Assembly (NCBI GenBank): GCA_009801085.1
Contig: VNWV01000002.1
Location: 4,154,001 to 4,218,000, forward strand
Length of the DNA: 64,000 nucleotides
Reading direction: 5' to 3'
Source of the DNA: Lasiodiplodia sp. COLG20
Taxonomy: Eukaryota > Ascomycota > Dothideomycetes > Botryosphaeriales > Botryosphaeriaceae
The notes beneath the pieces were generated by a model. The model did no database searches, was not told the origin of the DNA, and saw nothing but the letters and a program-made list of their open reading frames with translations. Made by a program: the position numbers and the translations under genes. This document shows, one piece after another, positions 23,201 through 31,649 of this stretch. How positions within the stretch are numbered: position 1 is the stretch's first letter; each line of letters starts with the position of its first letter.

Positions 23201-24925
23201 CGGTGACGCGGAGGAGGGGTTGTTGGGTGAGCGGTGGCGGTGAAGGTGGTGAGGGCGGGGGATGCAGTGACCGCAGCGACTGGTGGAAGGCTTGAATCTT
23301 GTCGTCCGGGGCGCCGCATTTGCGCGGGTCGAAGTGGGAGACCTGGAGCCCTTGGGCGCTGGGGACGCGGGACAGAGCGGCGTAGCGTCGGCCTGGCTGG
23401 AAATCCTTGGCCATGTCGACTCTGACCAGAGGCAGGGTCAGGCCCTGGGCCGCGTCGACGGGCAGAGCCCAGGCGTGGACGAGCGGGATTTGCGTCTTGG
23501 CGGCGATGATTTTGCGCCCCTCGCCCGGCACGTAGCAATCGACCATCCACGTCTCTTTGGTGCATGTGTGCGTCACGGTGGTGCCGTCCAGAAGTACGAA
23601 GCGGACCTTCGGGAGAGGCGGTCCGTCGTCCTCGAGGTTGCGGCGGAGTGCTACGACTTGGCCAATGGTTCCGATGGTCAGGCGGGGGTCGGCGGCAAGG
23701 TTCTTGATGAGCATCACTTGGGCCCGTGGCTTCAGCTCTAGGGTGCTTGGAACAATGCAATCCAAGAACAACTTGCTCCGGGTCCTCGTGAAACTTTGGC
23801 TGCGGTAGGAAACGGCGCGGTACATCCATCCTTGCCGTTGGAGTCGGCCTAGCTGGGTGCGGTTCACTTCGTCAGCGTCCTTTGGCCACGAGACTATTGC
23901 CGTCGGCTCTGTTATTTGCCCCTTTCCCAATGGCCGTGCAAGTTCCTTCATTCCGGCGGCGGTATGTTCTGAGATACGGCCTTCTCCGGTCTCGTTGAGC
24001 ATGTTGACGAAGGCCGGATCCTTCTGGCGAAAGACGGTGGACAAGCGCACTTGATGCTTTATGGAGAGCCAAGCGGGTGTTTCGAAACAGTAATCATTTC
24101 TCGGTTCAGGGCCACCCTGATTTTTTTTTCCGGCTTGGGGACAAATCCTTGTTGAGCGAAATCCCCAGTAGCCACGATTTGCAGGCCACCGAATGGTGTG
24201 TTATTGTTGCGTATCGTTCGCGCATCTCGATCCAATTGGACAAAATCGCCTGGTCTCATCATCGAAATGTTGTCGAGAACAACGACCCTGGCTTCCTCTA
24301 GATTCCTCCCCCATCCTTGCTCTTTGACCAAGCCAGTAAGCACACAAACCTGAACGCGGTTCGGTCTCGTAGGGTATTTCTCCTCGAGTGCAGTGATCAG
24401 CTCTCGCAACAGCATCGACTTGCCGGAGCCAGCGGGCCCGGTGAAGAAGACGTTCTGCTCGTCCTCGACGACCAGCTTGATGACGGCCTGCTGCTCGTCG
24501 GTCAGAGGTAATAGGTTGCCAGACGCATCTCGGGGCCGCTCCGGATACAGCCTTCCCGCCCATTCGCCCTGGTCGAGGAACCGGTTCAACACCCTTCGGT
24601 TTCGCAGCTCCTCGGTTAGCATCTTTTCCTTGAATTCCTCCTCCACGCGCACCCGCTTCTTCTTTGGTTTCCTCGGATTTTCCCCCGTTCCTTTTTCTCT
24701 GCTTTGCATTTTGACCGGATGCTGCTTGCTGCGCTCGATGCGATGCTGGACGATGCCTTGAGACCCGGTGTGAAGGCCTGACTTCGGCGGCAGCCTGGGC
24801 CGATGATGCACATGCCGCAACATGGCGCCGAGCGTCCGCTGCATGGCCGCTGCTGGACAAGCTCGGCGCGCGAGTGGGATGGCTCTTAGCTGGAGAGACA
24901 TCTCTTGAGGACGAAGGTTGCGCAA
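23148..24925 (-). pseudogene. Decayed PIF1-like DNA helicase
   Basis: Two adjoining minus-strand reading frames, 24925-24059 and about 24112-23148, together cover a PIF1-type helicase. They are joined by a frameshift between about 24060 and 24112, where the first frame stops while the second already carries a PIF1-like stretch (FETPAWLSIKHQ, then VRLSTVFRQKDPAFVN). Walker A is intact (GPAGSGKS, about 24415-24440). Other motifs are damaged: the Walker B acid pair reads DN in VVLDNISMM, motif III reads GDFAQQGFVP, the usual SIHKAQGQT is PVDAAQGLT, and YVALSR is YAALSR. The segment between TGL and Walker B, normally with a TIHSWAG motif, is missing. I call it a pseudogene. A sequencing error could explain the shift but not the motif losses. 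The recognisable part ends near 23255; the rest of the frame is low complexity antisense to the SDR tail. Confidence 0.75.
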
Positions 24926-25809
24926 GAAGATTGTTGAAGCAAGCAGTCGCCGTCTTGATCGCGCGCTAAGAGAAATTGGACCTTGCTGTTGGTGTAACCA
25001 CGCTTATGTAAACATACTTCCCCGCCAAAACCATGCGCCGTGTGGATCAAGAGCTTGCCCGTACTGCTGATCCGAATGATGTGCACCTTGCCTCTTGAAT
25101 GTTTCTGAGTGGAGTTCAAGCATTCCCACTACGTACTATAGGCCCTAGCTTCGAAGTTCTTCAAAAAAAACAGTGATCACAAAAGTTAAGCTTTGAACGT
25201 TGACAAGCATGACTGTCACGTTCGGGGGAAGATAAGACAAATTCATTCACTTCATGCATTAGAAGACATACCCCCCGCCCCCGAAAAAAAAAAAAAAACC
25301 TCTCAGATGTAAATAAGAGCTCAAGCCCTCATCCGAGCCTTCAAAATAGTGGGATTTCCGGTTCTGGGGACGAAAGCGGGTCTGATTTCTACGTGTTCAG
25401 GCTGAGGAGTAAGGCCGTCAAGGAACTCCACCACGCCCATCAGCTTCCCAGAGGACAGCCAGATCATCAAACGTGTGAAGTCCCTCCGAGGGGAGTAAAA
25501 CACTTCCCAGACCCTCTAGAGTAGGAAAAGAAGACTTTGGGGTTTTAACGGCAACATGTAGTATTTATTGCGTTGGGGTGGTCAAGATCGTGAAGCCAGT
25601 CTTTACAAAAAAAAAAAGAATAAAAGAAAGAGTTTGACTAGGGAAATATCCGCAGAATTTTTATTAGTGATGAGGAGAATGAAGAATACGTTATAGTATT
25701 ACACAGTTCCATCCCTTTGGTGATGTCAGCAACCGTTTCAGATAGTTTAAACGAGAAATTATAGTAAATGCAAAACGACAGTCTGTCCGAAATATCAAAG
25801 AATTGATGA
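24926..25809. other. AT-rich intergenic region, left edge of accessory island
   Basis: No supported gene. It contains an A15 run at 25284-25298 behind a C/G-rich patch and a second A-rich run near 25610. An open frame at 25321-25503 on the minus strand has no recognisable motif. Confidence 0.45.
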
Positions 25810-26759
25810 TTAAGGGGTACGTAACCTCAGACTTAGGTGGGCAGCGAGGCGGGGATGTACGGATATACTTACTTTGGAAGCTTCGAGCTTTTCTTTCTCC
25901 TTTTGAACTTTTCTAAGCTCCCAGTCCAGCACCCCTTTGTCCCAGTATAATTCCCTAATCATCTTCTCCTTTCCTTCCTGTTCTTGCTGCAACTTTTCTA
26001 TGCGGGCCAACAACCTCTTGCATTTCTCTTCGAGGTCCTCAATCAACTGAATCCCCGCAGATGTTTTCGACAAAGTGACGCCCTGGGTTGCAAGCTCTTC
26101 CTGGATTAACAGGGACATGGGGTTGGAATCCCCACATAGCATTGAAAGAATTCGGTGTGCTGAAGCCGTGTTATCATCGTGACGCACCACGCGCGCACCG
26201 CCCTTGGTCATATTGCCCCAGAAATGTGGCGACTCCTTGCGCTCCTGCATTCTTTTCATGCCGTCCTCGTCACATTTGATCTCATCCCACATGGTTGTCC
26301 CAATGACAATTTTGGAATATGCATCAGTGCCGCAGATCTTCTCAAAAAGGCGCATTCGTCTCCGCTCGCTTCCCTGGACACGGTTGGCATTAATTGGATG
26401 TAGAAGGATGACACCAGTTAGCATGACGTCCTCGACGTAGTTCGTGTGTAGCCAATCCGCCAGGAGCTCTAAGACGTCTGCGTCGGATCTATAGGTGTCG
26501 TCAAATCCCGGTGTGTCGATCAGCTGAACCAGTTCTCCATTTAGATACATCTCGAAAGACTCGATGTCCTTGGTACCTGACACAAGAAGTTAAGGCGACG
26601 GTTTCCCATGGAGTAAGCTCACTTACATGATTCCAAGGAGTGTCCAATTCCTAGGTCATTTCTTCCAGTAGCTCGGGAGATGAAAGTCGTCTTGCCCGCT
26701 CCAGTGACTCCTAGAACGGCAATGAGGTGTTTTGGTGCCTCGTGGGGTCTTCGAGTCAT
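25810..26759 (-). CDS. AIG1/GIMAP-like GTPase with coiled coil
   Basis: Exons 26759-26627 and 26576-25810 give about 299 residues; the intron (GTAAGT...GTCAG) splits a Cys codon. The start MTRRPHEAPKHLIAVLG is just upstream of the P-loop GVTGAGKTTF; an in-frame ATG at 26951 would add 64 unconvincing residues. The switch II motif is DTPGFDD and the position of the guanine-specificity loop reads TTMWDE, as in fungal AIG1-type proteins. The C-terminal 100 residues are a charged coiled coil (LIEDLEEKCKRLLARIEKLQ). A strong donor follows codon AAA near 25876, so the last exon may be spliced differently and the final 22 residues are uncertain. Animal and plant relatives act in immunity and membrane scaffolds; the fungal role is unknown. 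A second such gene lies head-to-head with it. Confidence 0.8.
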
Positions 26760-27265
26760 TCTTCCAGTTGTCCGTTGAATGGTTTGGATGAGTATTGAGA
26801 ATTTTGGATGGCTAACACTGCGCTTATTATATGCAGAATCTTGCGATGAATAAGTTTTTGCAGAGCATTCCACAGGTGGATTCACATGTAAAATTTGTCG
26901 GGAGATAACTCTTACGGTGTATCTGACTGCGTTCCTTGCTGATATCATCATTCCTAGAGCTGTTGGGGATATTTGTGGCGTGACATGCCACTAGTTGTAA
27001 GGGAGAATTTTGAATCCAGAATGCATACCACCGGGATTCCATTTGATTAGACATTGGCCAAAGCCTTTATTGGAATGTCGGTGTCTGCTCATAGAAATAT
27101 CCTGCACTTTTCCTCGCTGTTCCTCCTGAACCCGAAATCTTCACAGGATTTGTTATGCAGGACGTTCACGTACAACCCTCAAAGTATGGAGGTAGAGCAG
27201 CCTCGAACTCTTCCACACGCACAGCTCATGAATCTCTCTCAGAGATTTTATCCTCCGAGCGAACA
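26760..27265. other. Divergent promoter between two GTPase genes
   Basis: A 506-bp stretch shared by two oppositely oriented AIG1-like genes. It is AT-rich, with no clear TATA pair. Co-regulation is possible but unproven. Confidence 0.45.
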
Positions 27266-28343
27266 ATGTCAGGAGTGGCAGTCGATGCGCCGGAGCAGAA
27301 TGGGCGTCCCGCCGATCCAACCCCGGTCTCCCGGGGACCAAAGAATCAGCTGTGCGCTCCCGATAACCTGTGTATTCTTGATTTTTTACGAGACTAATTA
27401 TCTTTCCGGGATATTAAGGAAGCCACCCGAAGACAAAGTTGTTCTTGTGATGGGTGCTACTGGTTCTGGGAAGTCGACCTTCGTTTCCTCTGTGTCAGGG
27501 CTTGCAGTAGAAGCCGCGAGAAACATGGGAAACTGTAAGTTAGCAACGGAATCGCAGAGGGTCTCCTGCTGACATGGCTTTTGAATAGGCACCGACGAAT
27601 GTAAAGAGTGGGCATTCGTTTATCGTGAGCGAAGAGTTATCCTGATTGACACTCCGGGTTTCGATAACGCAAGTGGATCGGACTTCGACATTGTGAACTC
27701 AATAGTCAAGTGCATTGAACGACGGGGACACGTCTCCGGGGTCATATATTTACACAGGATCACCGACAAGCGCATGACTGGCAGCGCACGCAGAAACATT
27801 AACATTCTTCAAGAGCTCTGCGGCCGTGAATTTTCCCCCCACATCGTTCTTGCAACCAGCATGTGGAATAACGTTTCTGAAAAAGGGTTACCCGGCGCTT
27901 GTACCAGAGAAAAGCAACTTCAGGAGCACTTTTGGAAGCATATGATTGGCGAAGGGGCGCTGTGTTTTCAGTTTGATGGGACCCGAGGTTCGGGGCAACA
28001 CCTCATTGAGCCACTCGTATCAACTTCACACCGGTCTCGTCTTGCCCTTGAAACAGACATGCGTACTATGCCGCTGCAAGATACAGGAGTTGGGCGTCTA
28101 ATCACGTCAGAACTCCGATTACTTGAGGAGGGATATCAGAGAGAAGGACAGAGAAATGAGGATCATCGAAGACTTCAAAGCCAAGCCCTTGTACTCCACA
28201 GTCAGGGTATGGCGAAACGAAGGTCAGCTACTCGATACCGACATCGTCAAGGTCGTAACAACGTGGTACGACAACCTCTCCAAGATGGTAATACCACGGT
28301 CAGGAAGTTAATCGAGTATATCAAAGAGTTTTTCTTTGGTTAA
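27266..28343 (+). CDS. Second AIG1/GIMAP-like GTPase
   Basis: Exons 27266-27351, 27419-27534 and 27589-28343 give 318 residues as read. The first exon starts MSGVAVDAPEQNGRP and splices to KPPEDKVVLVMGATGSGKSTF, which holds the P-loop; the second splice rebuilds a Cys codon (GNC-TDECKEW). Switch II is DTPGFDN, and ATSMWNN replaces the usual specificity loop. The protein resembles the neighbour at 25.8-26.8 kb in layout but is well diverged from it. From about 28120 the +1 frame reads RRDIREKDREMRIIEDFK, which looks more like the charged helix expected here than the annotated frame does. A one-base frameshift or error there is therefore possible, and the last 70 residues are doubtful. Confidence 0.75.
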
Positions 28344-28816
28344 ACTTATAGACCATCTATCAAGAGTATTCTGATTCACATGATCTGATGTATTACTCCA
28401 ACTCTTTTATGAAAAGGGAAAAATGAGTGAGTCTAGAGACTTTGGCCTTGATGGCATGTTGTGCGCATCGCCCCTCTTGCCACCACGTCTCATAACAACC
28501 CGATTACATTGTTTTAGAAAATCACCAGGCCTATTTTGATCACCGTTCAGATGGTTGATGCTTTTTTCAGCTGTCTGTAGCTATCAGTGTTTAATGTCTA
28601 TTAAGTTATGTGTTTGAAGGCTATATTCGTCGGGTATGAACGTCAGGCCGCAATGGTAGTCTTCAGTGTCATAGTCGAGAATACCGTTCTGTCTTATTTT
28701 ACGTGTTAAAAAATCCTCTTACATGCGGAAAGTCTACTTTAGCTCTGATGATTATAAGCGCCCATAATACAAAATTTGTTTAGTTCTACCGCCGGTAGCC
28801 TATGGCATTGGACAGC
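28344..28816. other. AT-rich intergenic region before the assembly gap
   Basis: No gene or RNA seen in this 473-bp stretch. It does not contain the missing exons of the copper-protein gene on the far side of the gap. Confidence 0.45.
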
Positions 28817-28844
28817 NNNNNNNNNNNNNNNNNNNNNNNNNNNN
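28817..28844. other. Assembly gap (28 N)
   Basis: Twenty-eight unknown bases. They adjoin a G-rich homopolymer block (to 28886) and a T24 run (28887-28910), which suggests poor sequence at a hard-to-read site; the true gap size is probably unknown. Confidence 0.95.
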
Positions 28845-28936
28845 TGGGTGGGGGGGGGGGGGGTGGGGTGTGGGGTGGGGGGGGGGTTTTTTTTTTTTTT
28901 TTTTTTTTTTGGTTTTGCATTTGGTGTGGGACGTAC

Positions 28937-29060
28937 AGGGTGAGATCCATTGCGAGGCGTCGCCTTCGAAGGAGCTGCCGCGCCAGTAGGGATACTCGAT
29001 TGAGAAGTGCGCAGCGGCGAGGGAGAGGAATGAGAGGAGGGCGGTGAGCTTGCGGAACAT
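28937..29060 (-). pseudogene. First exon of a BIM1/X325-type copper protein, cut by the gap
   Basis: The ATG at 29060 opens MFRKLTALLSFLSLAAAHFS, a signal peptide ending in Ala with mature His-1, followed by IEYPYWRGSSFEGDASQW and then ISPC. That is the start of the fungal BIM1-like/X325 family related to lytic polysaccharide monooxygenases, in which His-1 helps bind copper and relatives take part in copper uptake or cell-wall functions. The exon ends at 28937 with a good donor, GTACGT. The next exons should lie to the left, but homopolymers and the N gap follow and nothing beyond it encodes the family. A TATA box at 29146-29152 supports a live promoter. The break may be an assembly artefact and not a real truncation. 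Confidence 0.65.
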
Positions 29061-29145
29061 TTTGAAAGCGGATTGGTGGACCAATTGGAGGAGGAGAGGA
29101 GAGGTAACGGTAGGTTGACGATAGGGTCTTGGTGGGGAGAGATGA

Positions 29146-29152
29146 GTTTATA
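29146..29152 (-). promoter_or_regulatory. TATA box of the BIM1-like gene
   Basis: Minus-strand TATAAAC, 86-92 bp before the ATG at 29060, with a pyrimidine-rich leader between. Confidence 0.45.
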
Positions 29153-29540
29153 TTCCTAAACTTATGTAGGTTTTGGCAGAAGAGGGCAGGACGATAGGTG
29201 CAAGATAAAACTCTGGGTCTCATCCAGGTGCTCTCGAAACCTCCACAAGGCAAGAGCGCGGCGGGTGAATGAGGAGAACGCGATGCGGTTATATACAGCA
29301 CCTGCTTATCGCGGTCTGGAAGCTCACAGCGCCAGAGGTGCCACAGCAGAGCAGTGGCTTCCTCATCCGGCCCACCGAAGCCAGTGAGAAGGAGAATTGA
29401 GGAAGATGTGGCGGTGGTTGTAATATTGCGCAAACTTGCTCACCCTGTGAACGGTCAAGCTCGCTTGGCGGTGGAGGGGTGCAGAGCTTGGCGTGGCTGC
29501 TTGCAGCGGAGCGGGATACAGATGAGGGGCATAGTTAGTT

Positions 29541-29604
29541 AAAGCTACCATCCGGACATAGATATGGAATTATTAAATATACATCTACGTTCAAATGGTA
29601 GCTT
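29541..29604. repeat. Degenerate inverted-repeat element
   Basis: AAGCTACCA at 29542-29550 pairs with TGGTAGCTT at 29596-29604 across 45 bp. The left end plus following bases (AAGCTACCATCCGGAC) resembles the arm of the 40.6-kb hairpin (GAAGCTATCGTCCGGAC), so it is probably a decayed relative. Confidence 0.45.
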
Positions 29605-29892
29605 CAATATCTTATGAGCTCATGTGTATATGGAAATTAGTTCTAATGGCTCAGCTTCTACTGTGGGCGATAACGCAAGGCGTAGTATTATAATTCATAA
29701 CTGACAGAATGACGAAAGATTTGTTCTAATAAGGATACCAGGCCAGCTGGTTCTTTTATTTTTTTTTTTCTATGAGATAATACTCTCGTAAAGATGCGGT
29801 GCTAAAGCTAATAGCTGCAAAGTAGTAGAGTCGTGACCCACGATCCAGTATGATCAAATCAACCAATCTACTAGTGGCTGCGCTGATATTGC

Positions 29893-29917
29893 ACATTCTC
29901 GTCCGGACGTTAGCTTC
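29893..29917. repeat. Solo arm of the 40.6-kb hairpin element
   Basis: The 25 bases starting ACATTCTCGTCCGGACG and ending TAGCTTC match 40652-40676 at all but one base. No second arm was found beside it. Confidence 0.6.
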
Positions 29918-30611
29918 GACTATTCATAGGAGGTTGCCTACTGGCCGCTCATCAGCGCTTTATCTAAGAGACGGTGCATGGAGAGATCTGAGAATCAGAT
30001 GCGGGGATCTGCCTATCGATCCATGCCTTCTCGAAGGTCCAACCCGTGGTCTCGTATCCTTTATCCGGGTTGTGAGAGAGTGGGAAGACCGTGGCATGAA
30101 ACGTCAGAGACTCCCCATCACTGCTAGTCTTGCTTGGCAGAGGTGCGCTAGCAATCGTAGGCAAGTTCGAGCACGGAGGAATGCGGAGAAGTGGCAGCTT
30201 CTGAACTCGAAGAGCCCTCTCGCGCTTTGAAAGCGACAGCTGGATGTTCTCGGACTGCATGGTTGCTGAGTGAGATAGACGAAGATTTGCGCAGGTGTGG
30301 ATGTTGTTGGCGTAGTCAAAATAAAATGTTCTCTGATGTCGAGCGCTCTCGTGTTCTGCAGGGCAAGAAAAAGGGACCAACTTCTGTTGTACTTAAGTAT
30401 TATTGGTGGAAAGTTTAGTTGAAAAACATGAGTGTTGTTGGTGCAACAAGTATGATTGTCAAGCTCTGTAGAACAAAGACACATGGATTCAGCTCGTTCA
30501 GACATACTAAAAAACAAAGAAAGTCTGACTTGACGCCAACACCGTGACTGATCTTAGAGGGGAAAATGGAAGTGTATTTCCTTTGACTTACTATCTACAG
30601 ATAAAAACAGT

Positions 30612-30728
30612 TATAGCTTGCCGAAGATGCCAACGAAACACGTTACATATTGTAGAGTGGTAGGTGCGGTATGTTGTGTTTAATAGGTGATAGTTTTCCT
30701 TTGTAAGTGTTGACTACCGAATTATGGC
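30612..30728 (+). repeat. Duplicated segment, copy A (AT-richer)
   Basis: Aligns with 32628-32730. The clearest block is CCAACGAAACACGTT, with further matches TTTTCCTTTGTAAGT and CCGAAT. Most differences are C/T or G/A transitions, with copy A carrying more A/T, plus a short insertion in the middle. The pattern suggests repeat-induced point mutation. Confidence 0.6.
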
Positions 30729-30938
30729 TTTATTTATTCAAATACCAGTTCTAGAGTAAGAAAAGCTATAGCTAGAATATAAATCCTTGTTACTCTCCTA
30801 TAGCTATCGCTTTCTCTCCCGCTTTCTGCATTTAGAATGGGCCACATTAGCTTGGAACTAAATAAAAAAAAATATACAATAACAACGCTTCTATTAACTC
30901 GTATAGAGGAAACACAAGCGAATGGCTTGCTCACCTGG

Positions 30939-31559
30939 TCATCCAATTGCTCTCCACGGTGACAGGAGAATGGAAATGAAGTTGTACGGGACTGTTTGGC
31001 CGCGATCGTCGTCGTCATTGCGCGGGAGACCCCATGGCACTGTCTCATAATCAGAAGTATCTGGGACTGCATCTTTGGGGGCGGCGTGGCCGCTGCGGCC
31101 GTTTTTCTTGCGGCGGCGGTAGGCGCGACCTGCTGCTCCCCTTTTCTTGATCTTCGCCCCGTCGGTCGCCACCGATACGCTGACGTCGTCGCCGTAAACC
31201 GGCCCCGTGCTGACGGCGCCGACATCCGGCGGCATCATGAGCAGCGACACCTCGAGCCCGGCCTTGGCAAAGGCATCGTCGAGCGCCGCTGCCGTCGTGT
31301 CGTCAATGTCGAGTACCTCGGACAGCCGCATCGCGATCGTGTCGGTCTCGTCATTGGCATCTACGTATTCGTCCAGGTCCGGGATTATGATGGCGTCGGG
31401 GCTGATGTCGGCGAGCGCGGCCGTGTGGCCCGTGGCCAAGGCCGCGTCGATGTCGCCAAGGACATTGTGGTTGTGGAGGTGGCTTGAGGGAAGCGACGCG
31501 ACGTGGCGCGTAAAGAGGCTGTATATGAAGAAAGTGAGTGTGGGGAGCGTGTGGGGCAT
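30939..31559 (-). CDS. Cysteine-free secreted protein, unknown function
   Basis: A single exon of 206 residues from the ATG at 31559; upstream in-frame ATGs lie beyond the TATA box and are not used. The N terminus MPHTLPTLTFFIYSLFTRHVA is a likely signal peptide. The mature part is acidic and helical (DIDAALATGHTAAL, LDDAFAKAGLEVSLL), then has a basic cluster KIKKRGAAGRAYRRRKK that could be cut by kexin, then an acidic C terminus rich in Asp and Tyr. There is no cysteine. I do not recognise a family. Position in an AT-rich, repeat-bearing island and secretion make it a candidate effector or processed peptide precursor, which is inference. A good donor-like GTGAGC just past the stop leaves the 3' end slightly uncertain. 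Confidence 0.55.
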   Translation of the reverse strand: MPHTLPTLTFFIYSLFTRHVASLPSSHLHNHNVLGDIDAALATGHTAALADISPDAIIIPDLDEYVDANDETDTIAMRLSEVLDIDDTTAAALDDAFAKAGLEVSLLMMPPDVGAVSTGPVYGDDVSVSVATDGAKIKKRGAAGRAYRRRKKNGRSGHAAPKDAVPDTSDYETVPWGLPRNDDDDRGQTVPYNFISILLSPWRAIG

Positions 31560-31641
31560 TTTTGATGGTGATGGTGGCGGAGCCGAGACTTGTCTTCGTA
31601 TGTGGATGATGCGAGAGTTATGGGCTTGGACTGCGTCTCGA

Positions 31642-31649
31642 TATTTATA
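31642..31649 (-). promoter_or_regulatory. TATA box of the secreted-protein gene
   Basis: Minus-strand TATAAATA about 85 bp before the ATG at 31559. Confidence 0.5.

Larger units (their letters stand above)
29153..30938. other. AT-rich intergenic DNA with element relics
   Basis: About 1.8 kb without a supported gene. It carries two scraps of the hairpin-element family (29541-29604 and 29893-29917) and one copy of a duplicated segment (30612-30728). Open frames on both strands around 29.9-30.5 kb show no domain. Confidence 0.5.

Noticed and set aside
26760..26951. N-terminal extension of the first GTPase to an upstream ATG
   Set aside because: The added 64 residues are unconserved in appearance and the downstream ATG sits at the normal distance from the P-loop.
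28849..28910. Poly-G/poly-T block read as a possible retroelement tail
   Set aside because: It directly borders the N gap and looks like low-quality sequence; no element body adjoins it. The T25 run at 50166-50190 is also followed by GGTTTTG, but the shared piece is too short to argue from.
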